38,502 nt of DNA from Mycobacteriales bacterium (GCA_035714365.1 DASTMB010000015.1:1-38502); one strand, 5' to 3'. Counted from the stretch's first letter, positions 16,194 to 24,433 are shown. Made by a program: numbers and translations. Notes: generated by a model from the sequence alone, not told the origin.

Positions 16194-16840
16194 CCCGGCG
16201 GGCGCTGGTCGCCGCGCTGCTGCTCGCCGCCGCGTGCGACCGGACGCCGGCGCGGCTGCCCGACCGCACGCCCGCCGAGATCTGGGCCGCCGCCCGCGCG
16301 GGCGGCGCCGCGCACGTGACGGTGACGTTCGCCACGACCGCGGCCGGCGCGACGTTCACGAGCACCGCCACCGGCACCGTGGACCTGGCCCGGCACCGCT
16401 CGTCGGTGCACGTGGAGCAGGACGGGTACAACGCCGAGGCGGGGCTGTTCCCGACCGACGAGGTGGCGGTGGACGGGCGCACCTACGTGCGCCGTCCCGG
16501 CCGGCGCTGGTTCGTGGCGACGGGGTCGGTGGGGATGAAGCCGTACGACGTCGTCGCGCTGCTCGCCGAGGTCCGCGAGCTCACCCGGACCGGCGACGAG
16601 GTGGTGCGCGGCCAGCGGGTCGTCCGCTACGCCGGCACGGCGCAGCGGCTCACCGTCGAGGTGTGGGCGCGCCGGGACGGCCGGCCGCTGCGGGTGCGCA
16701 CCACCGAGGACGGGCCGGGGCGGATCACGCGGACGGTCGAGCTGGAACGCTACGGCGGCGAGCCGGAGGTCGTCGCGCCGCCGGACGCGACGCCGGTGCG
16801 GGACGTGACGAAGCTGTTCGAGGCGGCGAGACGGTCGTGA
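16187..16840 (+). CDS. Putative lipoprotein, unknown function
   Basis: The 217-residue product starts at GTG 16187, inside the last codons of pdxS (7-base overlap), so it is likely coupled to pdxS. The N-terminus [17 protein letters not shown] is a short lipoprotein signal peptide with a LAAAC lipobox at Cys17. The mature domain has alternating strands ([60 protein letters not shown]) that resemble the antiparallel sheet of LolA/LprG-like lipoproteins. This is a fold guess only. It separates pdxS from pdxT, which are usually adjacent. Confidence 0.7.
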   Translation: MVARRALVAALLLAAACDRTPARLPDRTPAEIWAAARAGGAAHVTVTFATTAAGATFTSTATGTVDLARHRSSVHVEQDGYNAEAGLFPTDEVAVDGRTYVRRPGRRWFVATGSVGMKPYDVVALLAEVRELTRTGDEVVRGQRVVRYAGTAQRLTVEVWARRDGRPLRVRTTEDGPGRITRTVELERYGGEPEVVAPPDATPVRDVTKLFEAARRS

Positions 16841-16843
16841 CCG

Positions 16844-17020
16844 CTACGGCGTGAGGATGCACACCGTCTGGTCGACGAGCGTGTGGTTCGGGTCCTGGTC
16901 GATGTACCCGGTCGGGTCCTTCTCCTGGACGGTGACGCAGGTCTGCCCGGCGAGCGCGGGAGCCGCGGTGAGCGCGGTGGCGGCCGCGGCCAGCGTGGCG
17001 GCGGCGAGGACGAGGCGCAT
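16844..17020 (-). CDS. Tiny secreted peptide with two cysteines (58-aa precursor)
   Basis: The start chosen is ATG 17020, because GGGGGAA lies just upstream on the reverse strand. A longer in-frame start at 17041 would add seven residues before the signal peptide and lacks such a site. Residues 1-24 are a signal peptide ending in APALA. The predicted mature peptide of about 34 residues has one Cys near each end (GQTCVTVQ... and ...DQTVCILTP), suitable for a single disulfide, and an Asp-rich middle (KDPTGYIDQDPNHT). No family is recognised. It converges on the lipoprotein gene with only three bases between the coding ends. Confidence 0.55.
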   Translation of the reverse strand: MRLVLAAATLAAAATALTAAPALAGQTCVTVQEKDPTGYIDQDPNHTLVDQTVCILTP

Positions 17021-17063
17021 GGTTCCCCCAGCGGCCCGCACGGGCGCGTCGGACGACGGCGTA

Positions 17064-17079
17064 GGGACCGGCGGGTCCC
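17064..17079. repeat. Inverted repeat in the divergent spacer before pdxT
   Basis: GGGACC (17064-17069) and GGTCCC (17074-17079) form a 6-bp dyad with a 4-base centre in the 111-base spacer between the reverse small peptide gene and pdxT. It is a possible operator for either gene. No function can be assigned. Confidence 0.3.
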
Positions 17080-17119
17080 GGCAGGGTAAGCCGGTGCCGG
17101 AGTGCGGTCAACGACTTCG

Positions 17120-17125
17120 TAGCAT
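17120..17125 (+). promoter_or_regulatory. Candidate leaderless promoter -10 for pdxT
   Basis: TAGCAT ends 6 bases before GTG 17132, the TAnnnT-N6-start arrangement of leaderless actinobacterial transcripts. No ribosome site is seen ahead of this GTG, which fits. Confidence 0.4.
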
Positions 17126-17131
17126 GGCGGC

Positions 17132-17704
17132 GTGACGACCGTGGGTGTGCTCGCGTTGCAGGGCGACGTGCGGGAGCACCTGGCGTCGCTGCGTTCGGCC
17201 GGGGTCGAGGCGGTCGAGGTGCGCCGGGCGGCGGAGCTCGACGCGGTCGACGGGCTGGTCGTCCCGGGTGGCGAGTCGACCACGATCGGCCGGCTGCTCA
17301 CGATCTTCGGCCTGCTCGAGCCGCTGCGCGCGCGGATCGCCGCCGGGATGCCGGCGTACGGCTCGTGCGCCGGGATGATCCTGCTCGCCGACCGCGTGCT
17401 CGACGGCAAGCCGGGGCAGCCGACGCTCGGCGGGCTGGACGTGGCGGTGCGGCGGAACGCGTTCGGGCGGCAGGTGGACTCGTTCGAGACCGACCTGGCC
17501 GTGGCCGGGGTCGGCGGCGGGCCGGTGCACGCGGTGTTCATCCGGGCGCCGTGGGTGGAGGAGGCGGGGCCGGGCGTCGAGGTGCTCGCGGAGGCCGCCG
17601 GGCACCCGGTCGCGGTGCGGCAGGGCCGGCTGCTGGCGACGTCGTTCCACCCGGAGCTGACCGGCGACGCCCGCGTGCACGAGCTGTTCGTCTCGATGCT
17701 GTGA
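17132..17704 (+). CDS. pdxT: Pyridoxal 5'-phosphate synthase glutaminase subunit PdxT
   Basis: PdxT (Pdx2) hydrolyses glutamine and channels ammonia to PdxS. The 190-residue class I amidotransferase has [12 protein letters not shown] at its N-terminus, the oxyanion segment [12 protein letters not shown], the nucleophile C79 in [10 protein letters not shown], and H173 with E175 in SFHPELTGD. The catalytic triad is therefore complete. The GTG start agrees with the family N-terminus. Unusually, it is not directly behind pdxS: a lipoprotein gene and a reverse small gene lie between, and pdxT appears to have its own promoter. Confidence 0.96.
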   Translation: MTTVGVLALQGDVREHLASLRSAGVEAVEVRRAAELDAVDGLVVPGGESTTIGRLLTIFGLLEPLRARIAAGMPAYGSCAGMILLADRVLDGKPGQPTLGGLDVAVRRNAFGRQVDSFETDLAVAGVGGGPVHAVFIRAPWVEEAGPGVEVLAEAAGHPVAVRQGRLLATSFHPELTGDARVHELFVSML

Positions 17705-17747
17705 ACTGCTTGTACCATGACGAAGGGCGCGTGACGGAGGGATCGCA

Positions 17748-18710
17748 ATGCATCGCACGGTCCGGAAGCTGTTGAAGTCGGCGGTCGGTGAGTCAAGACT
17801 GGTCGTAGTCGTTTTCTTGGACATCCGGGGCTTCTCATCATTCGCCAAGCTCGCGGAGTCTAGCGAGACCGCCTTGTTCTTGAGGAGTGCGTATTCGCGT
17901 ATACTGGACGACTACTTTCCGGATGCTAGTTTTTTCAAGCCCACCGGGGATGGCCTGCTCATCGTCATCGACTACGACGAAGCAACCGTCGATCGGACGG
18001 TCATAGACTCGCTCGCGCGTGCGATCCGCCTCGTTGAGGAGTTCCCTAGTCTCTGTTCTAGCGACAAGATGGTGAACTTCGATGTACCAGGAGCGCTTGG
18101 CATTGGGTTGGCACGGGGAGCGGCTACGTGCCTGACGTCGGGTGACGTCGTTCTGGACTACTCGGGCCGTCCACTGAACTTGGCCTCGCGTCTTATGGAT
18201 CTAGCGCGACCACTTGGCGTCGTGTTCGATTCGTCTTTTGTCCACGGTGTGGACGTGGAAGAACTCAGAGAAGAGTTCCACGAGGAACCAGTGTTCATAA
18301 AAGGCTTAGCGGAGGATGATCCGATAACGGTCTTGGTGTTGAATGATACTGTCGAGGTCCCTGAGTTCAATTGGCATCCAATCAACCGTAGTGTGACGAA
18401 GGTTGTCAAGGTAACGGAAGAGCCCTTCAAGGAACTCCTCACCTATGAGAAATATGTCAAGAAACTTGAAGCGGAGCCCATTGACCCGCAAGGGATTCAG
18501 GTAAGAACTAAATCCCCTAAAGCGCTTCCTAACGGGCGTAAGCATAAATCTTTGCGCACCAACCGCTCTTTTAAGGCGGAATATATCCGCCGCGGTGGCG
18601 AACCCTATGCGCGTATTGACTTTAATGCCATAGGGCGCACGTTGGTCAGAGACGGTGTGAAGCCGATGTGGAAGGTAGAGGTCACGCTCGAGTACGACAC
18701 CCGCGCTTGA
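17748..18710 (+). CDS. Class III nucleotidyl cyclase-domain protein, low-GC, probably horizontally acquired
   Basis: The 320-residue product has a cyclase catalytic domain at about residues 18-198. Metal-binding Asp residues are D25 (FLDIRGFSSF) and D68 (KPTGDG). K64 and D137 occupy the purine-recognition positions. N144 and R148 (GRPLNLASRL) are the transition-state pair. The domain ends with the usual strand FIKGLAEDDPITVLVL. All residues for activity are present. The C-terminal 120 residues are basic and unrecognised. Two sampled 60-base stretches are 47-50% G+C, against about 67-80% in neighbouring genes, and L187 is a TTA codon. The start ATG 17748 has GGAGG 7 bases upstream. It sits between pdxT and yebC, which are commonly adjacent. 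Product (cAMP, cGMP or a cyclic pyrimidine) and partner are unknown. Confidence 0.88.
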   Translation: MHRTVRKLLKSAVGESRLVVVVFLDIRGFSSFAKLAESSETALFLRSAYSRILDDYFPDASFFKPTGDGLLIVIDYDEATVDRTVIDSLARAIRLVEEFPSLCSSDKMVNFDVPGALGIGLARGAATCLTSGDVVLDYSGRPLNLASRLMDLARPLGVVFDSSFVHGVDVEELREEFHEEPVFIKGLAEDDPITVLVLNDTVEVPEFNWHPINRSVTKVVKVTEEPFKELLTYEKYVKKLEAEPIDPQGIQVRTKSPKALPNGRKHKSLRTNRSFKAEYIRRGGEPYARIDFNAIGRTLVRDGVKPMWKVEVTLEYDTRA

Positions 18711-18716
18711 CCGCTG

Positions 18717-19139
18717 CTAACTCTTCAGCCCCGCCGCCAGCCGGACCCGCCGCGCCAGCTCGCGGTGCGCCTCCGCGCGGCGCCGGTCGCCGAGCCAGCC
18801 GGTCGCGGCGACGTGGACGTCGCGGTCCGGCAGCAGCACCAGCAGCCGGGTGGTGGCGGTCGACATCCTCAGGCGCAGGGGCGCCTCGCCGATCGCGACC
18901 ACATCCTCGTAGCGGGCGCGGTAGGTGCGCAACGGGTTGCGCACGACCAGCCCGTCGACGTCGAGCACCAGCGCGATCCGCAGCGCCCGGACCACGAACG
19001 CCGCTGGCACCAGCGCCAGCGGCACCAGCACCGGCACGTGCGAGGAGACGCCGGCGCCGGCCCAGCAGACCGCGAGGAACGCCGGCACGTTCGCGTACCA
19101 GAGCCGCGCGAACCACGACGCCCACGACCGCTGCCCCAC
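18717..19139 (-). CDS. PH-domain membrane protein
   Basis: The 140-residue product starts at GTG 19139. Two adjacent membrane segments lie at about residues 15-50 ([13 protein letters not shown], then [25 protein letters not shown]). A small bacterial PH-type domain follows: [33 protein letters not shown], then [20 protein letters not shown]. The function of such proteins is generally unknown. TACCAT at 19151-19146 on the reverse strand is 6 bases before the GTG, so the transcript is probably leaderless. Base composition is normal for this genome, unlike the cyclase gene it converges on (6 bases between coding ends). Confidence 0.72.
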   Translation of the reverse strand: MGQRSWASWFARLWYANVPAFLAVCWAGAGVSSHVPVLVPLALVPAAFVVRALRIALVLDVDGLVVRNPLRTYRARYEDVVAIGEAPLRLRMSTATTRLLVLLPDRDVHVAATGWLGDRRRAEAHRELARRVRLAAGLKS

Positions 19140-19200
19140 GCCGGGATGGTACGGGCCGCCGCCCGGTACCCTGATCGCCGAGCAACGTCGAGGAGGACTC

Positions 19201-19950
19201 GTGAGCGGCCACTCCAAGTGGGCCACCACCAAGCACCAGAAGGCGGCCAAGGACGCCAAGCGCGGCAAGGCGTTCGCCAAGCTGATCAAGACGATCGAGG
19301 TCGCGGCGCGCACCGGTGGCGGTGACCCCAACGGCAACCCGACCCTCGCCGACGCGATCGTCAAGGCGCGGAAGGAGTCGGTCCCGCTCGACAACATCGA
19401 GCGCGCGGTCAAGCGCGGCTCCGGCGAGCTCGCCGACGGCGTCAGCTACGAGTCGATCATGTACGAGGGGTACGCCCCCGGCGGCGTCGCCGTGCTGGTC
19501 GAGTGCCTCACCGACAACCGCAACCGCGCCGCCTCCGAGGTCCGCACGGTGTTCTCCCGCAACGGCGGGAACCTCGCCGACCCCGGCTCGGTCGCGTACC
19601 TGTTCAACCGCAAGGGCGTCGCGATCGTGAAGGGCGCCGGGATCACCGAGGACGACGTGCTCGGCGCGGTGCTGGACGCGGGCGCCGAGGAGGTCAACGA
19701 CCTGGGTGACGGGACGTTCGAGGTCGTCTCGGAGGCGGGCGACGTGCACGCGATCCGGGTGGCGCTGGAGGCGGCCGGGTTCGAGGTCGACTCGGCGGAC
19801 ATGACGTTCCTGCCGTCGATGTCGGTGACGCTGGACGACGACGTCGCGAAGAAGGTGCTGAAGCTCGTCGACCTGCTCGACGACCTCGACGACGTGCAGA
19901 ACGTCTGGGCCAACTTCGACGTCTCCGACGAGGTGCTGGAGAGCGTCTGA
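19201..19950 (+). CDS. yebC: YebC/PmpR-family regulatory/translation protein
   Basis: A 249-residue protein of the widely conserved YebC/PmpR family. These act as transcriptional regulators in some bacteria; more recent work ties members to translation of difficult sequences. The N-terminus [24 protein letters not shown], the [28 protein letters not shown] core and the acidic C-terminal [19 protein letters not shown] are diagnostic. GTG 19201 is preceded by AGGAGG at 19191-19196. TACCCT at 19167-19172 may be its -10 element. The placement upstream of ruvC matches the common pdx-yebC-ruvCAB order, here interrupted by a lipoprotein and a sigma-factor pair. Confidence 0.95.
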   Translation: MSGHSKWATTKHQKAAKDAKRGKAFAKLIKTIEVAARTGGGDPNGNPTLADAIVKARKESVPLDNIERAVKRGSGELADGVSYESIMYEGYAPGGVAVLVECLTDNRNRAASEVRTVFSRNGGNLADPGSVAYLFNRKGVAIVKGAGITEDDVLGAVLDAGAEEVNDLGDGTFEVVSEAGDVHAIRVALEAAGFEVDSADMTFLPSMSVTLDDDVAKKVLKLVDLLDDLDDVQNVWANFDVSDEVLESV

Positions 19951-19951
19951 C

Positions 19952-20506
19952 ATGCGCCGCCTGGGGGGAGCCGCGGTCCTGCTGGTGCTGCTCGTCGCAT
20001 GCGCTCGCGGGCAGGACCCGCTGCGCGGGGCGATGGGCAACCAGCCGTACACGCCGCTGCTGCGGCACGGGCGGCTGCGGGTCGGCGTGCACCGCGAGGA
20101 CCCGGGCCGCGTCTGCTTCGGCTACGTCGGCAGCCGGCAGGGCGGCGGCCACTGCATGATCAATACCGGGTGGGCGCTGGAGGTCGCCACCGCCAGCCCC
20201 GGGCCCACGTCGATCCTCATGGTGGTCGGCGACCCGCGGACGGCCGAGGTACGCATCCCGCGCACCGACGGCGGCACCCTCACCGTCCGGCCGCGCTACC
20301 TGCCCAAGGAGGACGCGTACGCGGCGGTGGTGGAGGTGGACCTGTCGACGCTGCGGCTGGGCCGCAACGCGCCCGCCGCCTACGACGCGCAGGGCCGGCT
20401 GCTCGGCCACACCCACGACTGCGCCGGGCTCGGCGGGCCGCCGGACTGCGGCCCGTACACGGGGCTGATCGACGAGCGGATGCCGCGCCCGTCTCCGGTG
20501 CCGTAG
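19952..20506 (+). CDS. Putative lipoprotein, unknown function
   Basis: The 184-residue product starts one base after the yebC stop. MRRLGGAAVLLVLLVAC is a lipoprotein signal peptide with Cys17 in LVAC. The mature domain contains further Cys residues (RVCFGYVG, GHCMINTG, HDCAGL, PDCGPYTG) that could form two disulfides, and strands such as SILMVVGDPRTAEVRIP. No family is recognised. It may be co-transcribed with yebC, and it precedes the sigma-factor gene by about 47 bases. Confidence 0.65.
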   Translation: MRRLGGAAVLLVLLVACARGQDPLRGAMGNQPYTPLLRHGRLRVGVHREDPGRVCFGYVGSRQGGGHCMINTGWALEVATASPGPTSILMVVGDPRTAEVRIPRTDGGTLTVRPRYLPKEDAYAAVVEVDLSTLRLGRNAPAAYDAQGRLLGHTHDCAGLGGPPDCGPYTGLIDERMPRPSPVP

Positions 20507-20553
20507 CAACCTCCCGGCCGGGTCGTTCCGTGTGACCGGGTGAAGGAGGCCAC

Positions 20554-21057
20554 ATGGGCACGGACCGGGACGAGGAGTTCACCGCCTTCGCGGCGGCGGC
20601 CACACCGGCGCTGCTGCGGACGGCGTACCTGCTCTGCCTCGACCGTGCCCTCGCGGAGGACCTGACGCAGACCGCGCTCGCGCGGCTCTACGTCGCGTGG
20701 CCGCGGCTGGCGCGGCGCGGCGAGCTGCACGGCTACGCCCGGCAGGTGGTGGTGCGGGCGTTCGTTGACGAACGCCGCCGCCCCTGGCGCCGGGAACGCG
20801 CCACCGCCGACCTGCCGGACCACGCCGGCGCCGAGCCGTACGGCGACGTGGACGAGCGGGACCGGCTGCGCCGGGCGGTGGCGACGCTGCCGCGCCGGCA
20901 GCGCGCGGTGGTGGTGCTGCGGGTGTGGGACGACCTGTCGGTGGCGCAGACCGCGACGGCGCTGGGCATCTCGGAGGGCGCCGTGAAGTCGCAGCTCTCC
21001 CGCGCGCTGGACGCGTTGCGCGCCACCCTGGCCGACACGACGGAGGCGGGACGATGA
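20554..21057 (+). CDS. ECF RNA polymerase sigma factor, SigE family
   Basis: A 167-residue extracytoplasmic-function sigma factor. Region 2 runs over about residues 8-75 (EFTAFAAAATPALLRTAYLLCLDRALAEDLTQTALARLYVAW). Region 4 is at about 108-160, with ERDRLRRAVATLPRRQRAVVVLRVWDDLSVAQTATALGISEGAVKSQLSRAL as the -35-recognising helix-turn-helix. The pattern matches the large actinobacterial SigE-type ECF group, whose members usually pair with a downstream membrane protein. The start ATG 20554 has GAAGGAGG about 8 bases upstream. Its TGA overlaps the ATG of the next gene (ATGA), so the two are coupled. Confidence 0.88.
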   Translation: MGTDRDEEFTAFAAAATPALLRTAYLLCLDRALAEDLTQTALARLYVAWPRLARRGELHGYARQVVVRAFVDERRRPWRRERATADLPDHAGAEPYGDVDERDRLRRAVATLPRRQRAVVVLRVWDDLSVAQTATALGISEGAVKSQLSRALDALRATLADTTEAGR

Positions 21058-21914
21058 CCGACGACATCCGGAACGCGCTCGGCACCCTGGCGGCGGACGT
21101 CACGCCGCCGCCCACGCTCGTCACCGGCGGGCTGGCGCGCGGCCGGCGGCTGCGGCTGCGGCGCCGGGTCGCGGCGGCGGCCGTCGCGGTCGCGGGGGTC
21201 GCGGCGGTCGCCGGCGGCGCCGCGCTGGTGGCGGCGCGGCCGGCCGCGGTCGAGCTGGACCCGGCCGGCCGCCCGGTCGTCACCGGCGGCAACGTCGAGG
21301 GGTACGAGTACCGGCTCGGCGTCGAACGGATCGCCACCGGCGACGTCTGCCTCGTCGCCTCCGGCCCGGCGGTGCCGCCGGCGCAGGGGAGCTGCTGGGA
21401 GCCGTCGATCAGCGGGCACGAGCAGTCGCTGGACGTGGGCCGTGGCTACGCGGTCGCCATCGTCGGGCTGCACGGCGAGGAGGCGGGCGTCACCTTCGCG
21501 GGCGTGCCGGAGTACACGGTGCCGTCGGCGGAGCGGTTCGGCTGGCGGTTCGCGACCTGGCTCTACCGGGGTCCGGCCGCGCACCCGCCGCGGTTCACCG
21601 TGCTGCGGGCGACGCGCTGCAACGGGGCGGTGGTCGGGGTCGGCGGGTACTACCCGCTCCGGGTGCCGGAGGGCCAGTCGGCGCGGCGGACGCCGGAGGA
21701 CGCGCTGCGGCTCGCGCTCGGCGGGTACGGCACCCTCGCCGCGCCGGGGGTCCGGCTGCCGCGGGGGCCGTACCTGCGCGTCGACCCGACCAACCGCGAC
21801 CTGGTGTCGTTCGTGCACTACGACGGCAACGGCGCCCCGGCGAGCTCGGTGGAGGTCGTCAAGGTGCCGGGCGGCTGGTTCCCGGGGACGACGAACCTCT
21901 GCTCGGAGATGTAG
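21054..21914 (+). CDS. Single-pass membrane protein partner of the ECF sigma factor
   Basis: The 286-residue product begins at ATG 21054 in a 4-base overlap with the sigma gene. Residues 1-37 are cytoplasmic and end in an Arg-rich stretch (GRRLRLRRR). Residues of about 38-60 form a membrane segment ([23 protein letters not shown]). The rest is an extracytoplasmic domain with four Cys residues ([27 protein letters not shown]) and many beta strands. The layout is that of a membrane-bound regulator or anti-sigma factor. No zinc-binding anti-sigma motif is seen in the short cytoplasmic part, so sequestration of the sigma factor is an inference from gene order. Confidence 0.65.
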   Translation: MTDDIRNALGTLAADVTPPPTLVTGGLARGRRLRLRRRVAAAAVAVAGVAAVAGGAALVAARPAAVELDPAGRPVVTGGNVEGYEYRLGVERIATGDVCLVASGPAVPPAQGSCWEPSISGHEQSLDVGRGYAVAIVGLHGEEAGVTFAGVPEYTVPSAERFGWRFATWLYRGPAAHPPRFTVLRATRCNGAVVGVGGYYPLRVPEGQSARRTPEDALRLALGGYGTLAAPGVRLPRGPYLRVDPTNRDLVSFVHYDGNGAPASSVEVVKVPGGWFPGTTNLCSEM

Positions 21915-21984
21915 CGGCGCGCCGCCGCCGCCAGGGCCGCCCGCTGCCGTAGGGTCGAACACACGTTCGGCGGACGGAGGCGCG

Positions 21985-22497
21985 ATGCGGGTGCTCGGGG
22001 TGGACCCCGGCCTGACCCGGTGCGGCCTCGGCGTGGTCGACAGCGGCACCGGCGGCCGGCTGCACCTCGTCGCGGTCGGCGTCGCGACGACGCCCGCGAC
22101 CGACGACGTCGCGACGCGCCTGCACGTGCTCGCCACGACCGTCGACGCCTGGATCGAGACGCACCGGCCCGACGTGGTCGCGGTGGAGCGGGTGTTCAGC
22201 CAGCACAACGTCCGCACGGTCATGGGCACCGCGCAGGCGGGGGCGGTGGCGATCCTCGGCGCCGCCCGCGCCGGCATCCCCGTCGTGCTGCACACGCCCA
22301 GCGAGGTCAAGGCCGCCGTCACCGGCAACGGCCGCGCCGACAAGGCGCAGGTCGCCACGATGGTGACCCGGCTGCTGCGGCTCCCGGCCGCGCCGAAGCC
22401 CGCGGACGCCGCCGACGCGCTCGCGCTGGCGATCTGCCAGCAGTGGCGCGGACCCGCGGCCGAACGCCTCGCCCGCGCGAAGGCGGCCGCCCGGTGA
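21985..22497 (+). CDS. ruvC: Holliday junction endonuclease RuvC
   Basis: The 170-residue resolvase cuts Holliday junctions together with Ruv[21 protein letters not shown] carries catalytic D7. The [11 protein letters not shown] strand carries the catalytic Glu. The C-terminal [15 protein letters not shown] carries the last two acidic residues, so all four are present. ATG 21985 has GGAGG at 21976-21980. TAGGGT at 21950-21955 is a possible -10 element. ruvC, ruvA and ruvB overlap end to start (GTGA twice) and form a single operon. Confidence 0.96.
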   Translation: MRVLGVDPGLTRCGLGVVDSGTGGRLHLVAVGVATTPATDDVATRLHVLATTVDAWIETHRPDVVAVERVFSQHNVRTVMGTAQAGAVAILGAARAGIPVVLHTPSEVKAAVTGNGRADKAQVATMVTRLLRLPAAPKPADAADALALAICQQWRGPAAERLARAKAAAR

Positions 22498-23090
22498 TCG
22501 CCTCCGTCCGCGGCCGGGTCGCGTCGGTGCACCCGGACAGCGCGGTGGTCGAGGTCGGCGGCGTCGGCATGCTCGTGCAGTGCGCGCCCGGCACCATCGC
22601 GACGTTGCGCGTCGGCCAGGAGACGACGCTGCACACCGCGCTGGTGGTGCGCGAGGAGAGCCTGACGCTGTACGGCTTCGCCACGGCCGACGAGCGCGCG
22701 ACGTTCGAGCTGCTCCAGACCGCGAGCGGCGTCGGGCCGCGGCTGGCGCAGAGCATCCTCGCCGTCCACTCGCCGGACGCCGTACGCCGGGCGGTCGCGA
22801 CGGAGGACCTCGGCGCCCTCACCCTCGTGCCGGGCATCGGCCGCAAGGGCGCCCAACGCATCGTGCTCGAGCTGCGCGACCGCTTGGGGGAGCCGGAGGC
22901 GACCGGTGCCGCCGCGCTCGGCACCGACGCCGCCAACGCCGTCCGGAGCCAGGTGCGCGACGCGCTGGTCAGCCTCGGCTACGCCGCCCGGGAGGCCGAC
23001 GAGGCCGCCCGCGCGCTGCCGGCCGACGTGGAGGACGGCGACGTCGGGGTGGCGTTGAAGACGGCGCTGCGGTCGCTGGGGCGCCGGTGA
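22494..23090 (+). CDS. ruvA: Holliday junction branch migration subunit RuvA
   Basis: The 198-residue protein forms the tetramer that grips the four-way junction and loads RuvB. Domain I is the OB fold ([28 protein letters not shown]). Domain II has the helix-hairpin-helix repeats [19 protein letters not shown] and [21 protein letters not shown]. After a flexible linker ([14 protein letters not shown]), domain III ([26 protein letters not shown]) contacts RuvB. GTG 22494 overlaps the ruvC stop. Confidence 0.95.
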   Translation: MIASVRGRVASVHPDSAVVEVGGVGMLVQCAPGTIATLRVGQETTLHTALVVREESLTLYGFATADERATFELLQTASGVGPRLAQSILAVHSPDAVRRAVATEDLGALTLVPGIGRKGAQRIVLELRDRLGEPEATGAAALGTDAANAVRSQVRDALVSLGYAAREADEAARALPADVEDGDVGVALKTALRSLGRR

Positions 23091-24118
23091 CCGAGGACGC
23101 GCTGACCCCGGTCGGCCTGCCGGACGAGCGGGAGCTCGAGGCCGGGCTGCGGCCGCGCACGCTGGACGAGTTCGTCGGCCAGGAACGCGTCCGCGAGCAG
23201 CTCTCCGTCGTCATCGAGAGCGCCCGCCTGCGCGGCACCGCGCCCGACCACCTGCTGTTCTCCGGCCCGCCCGGGCTCGGCAAGACCAGCCTCGCGATGA
23301 TCGTCGCCGCAGAGATGGGCGTGCCGATCCGCGTCACGAGCGGCCCCGCGATCGAACGCGCCGGCGACCTCGCGGCGGTCCTCACCGCCGTGGCGGCGGG
23401 CGAGGTGCTGTTCATCGACGAGGTGCACCGGATGTCCCGGCCCGCCGAGGAGCTGCTCTACGGCGCCATGGAGGACTTCCGCATCGACGTCGTGGTCGGC
23501 AAGGGGCCGGGCGCGACCGCGATCCAGGTGCCGTTGGAGCCGTTCACGCTGATCGGCGCGACGACCCGCAGCGGCCTGCTGACCGGGCCGTTGCGGGACC
23601 GGTTCGGCTTCGTGGGCCGGATGGAGTTCTACGAGCCGGAGGAGCTCGAACGCGTCCTCGCCCGCTCGGCGCGGCTGCTCGGCGTGCGCATCGAGGACGG
23701 CGGCCGGGCGGAGATCGCCCGGCGCTCGCGCGGCACCCCGCGCATCGCCAACCGGCTGCTGCGCCGGGTCCGCGACTTCGCGGAGGTGCGCGGCGACGGC
23801 GACGTGACGGAGGCGGTCGCGCGGGCGGCGTTGACGCTCTACGACGTCGACCTGCTCGGCCTGGACCGGCTGGACCGGGCGGTGCTCGACGCGGTGGTCC
23901 GCCGCTTCGGCGGCGGCCCGGTGGGGCTCGGCACGGTCGCGGTGGCCGTGGGGGAGGAGCCGGAGACCGTGGAGACGGTCGCGGAGCCATTCCTGGTGCG
24001 GGCGGGGCTGCTGGCGCGGACGCCGCGCGGGCGGGTGGCCACCCCGGCGGCCTGGGCGCACCTGGGACTGGCACCGCCGCCGGCTGGGCCTACGGCCGGG
24101 CCGACGCTGTTCGACTAG
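23087..24118 (+). CDS. ruvB: Holliday junction ATP-dependent DNA helicase RuvB
   Basis: The 343-residue AAA+ motor drives branch migration with RuvA. It has [19 protein letters not shown], Walker [12 protein letters not shown], Walker B LFIDEVHR, the RuvB-specific [15 protein letters not shown] hairpin, sensor 1 [19 protein letters not shown], and the sensor 2 Arg in [18 protein letters not shown] winged-helix C-terminal domain ends in [21 protein letters not shown] 23087 overlaps the ruvA stop. Its TAG shares the palindrome CTAG with the stop of the convergent small gene on the other strand. Confidence 0.96.
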   Translation: MTEDALTPVGLPDERELEAGLRPRTLDEFVGQERVREQLSVVIESARLRGTAPDHLLFSGPPGLGKTSLAMIVAAEMGVPIRVTSGPAIERAGDLAAVLTAVAAGEVLFIDEVHRMSRPAEELLYGAMEDFRIDVVVGKGPGATAIQVPLEPFTLIGATTRSGLLTGPLRDRFGFVGRMEFYEPEELERVLARSARLLGVRIEDGGRAEIARRSRGTPRIANRLLRRVRDFAEVRGDGDVTEAVARAALTLYDVDLLGLDRLDRAVLDAVVRRFGGGPVGLGTVAVAVGEEPETVETVAEPFLVRAGLLARTPRGRVATPAAWAHLGLAPPPAGPTAGPTLFD

Positions 24119-24258
24119 TCCGCGATCACCGCGTCGATGGCGGCGAGCGTGCTCGCGGCGGCGGAGGTGTCGCTGGCGGGGACCGTCGGCAGGACGGCGT
24201 CGGGCTCGCCGGGGCCGCCGTGGCGGCGCGCCTTGCGCTCGATCCTGACCTGCTTCAC
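24115..24258 (-). CDS. Small basic/acidic protein, 47 aa, unknown
   Basis: The chosen start, GTG 24258, has AGGAGG 5 bases upstream on the reverse strand. An in-frame longer version from 24327 lacks a ribosome site. The first 15 residues are strongly basic ([15 protein letters not shown]). The middle is Pro/Ser/Thr-rich. The end is an amphipathic ALA/ILE helix finishing AAIDAVIAD. No Cys, membrane segment or signal peptide is present. The helix faintly recalls the LLDEIDDVL part of the actinobacterial protein modifier Pup, but the C-terminal Gly-Gly-Gln/Glu is absent. Its stop shares CTAG with ruvB. Confidence 0.5.
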   Translation of the reverse strand: MKQVRIERKARRHGGPGEPDAVLPTVPASDTSAAASTLAAIDAVIAD

Positions 24259-24329
24259 GGTGGCCTCCTCGTGGCGACACGTACCCATCGGGCCGTCAAC
24301 GCGAAAGCGGTAGGACAAGTGGCGCAAAT

Positions 24330-24358
24330 CGACGGGTGGTTCCGAGAACCACCCGTCG
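24330..24358. repeat. Strong hairpin between the small reverse gene and yajC
   Basis: Arms 24330-24342 and 24346-24358 are exact 13-bp complements around a CGA loop. On the forward strand there is no U tract. On the reverse strand it is followed by ATTTG, a weak tract. It lies between divergent genes, so it may insulate them (a terminator for reverse read-through) or act as an operator. The rest of the 253-base gap holds the promoter below and no ORF. Confidence 0.5.
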
Positions 24359-24403
24359 TGACTAGCCCGCCCCGCCCGGAAACTCGGCGGCCCCCACCGT
24401 CCG

Positions 24404-24433
24404 TTGAACCCCCGACGAGGGCTTGACTAGACT
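24404..24433 (+). promoter_or_regulatory. Sigma70-type promoter for yajC-secD-secF
   Basis: TTGAAC at 24404-24409 and TAGACT at 24428-24433 are separated by 18 bases, giving a start near 24440 and a leader of about 70 bases before the yajC GTG. Confidence 0.55.

Noticed and set aside
17705-17747. Flanking direct repeats marking insertion of the low-GC cyclase gene
   Set aside because: Only a weak GCGCGTGA/GCGCTTGA similarity was seen at the two ends. No target duplication, tRNA site or integrase is present.
18717-19139. PH-domain protein as the effector of a Pycsar-like system
   Set aside because: It is on the opposite strand, has host-like composition and its own promoter. The evidence is too thin to call a two-gene defence system.
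24115-24258. The small gene as a Pup (prokaryotic ubiquitin-like) homologue
   Set aside because: The C-terminal Gly-Gly-Gln/Glu and the proteasome-binding coil are missing; only a short helix looks similar.
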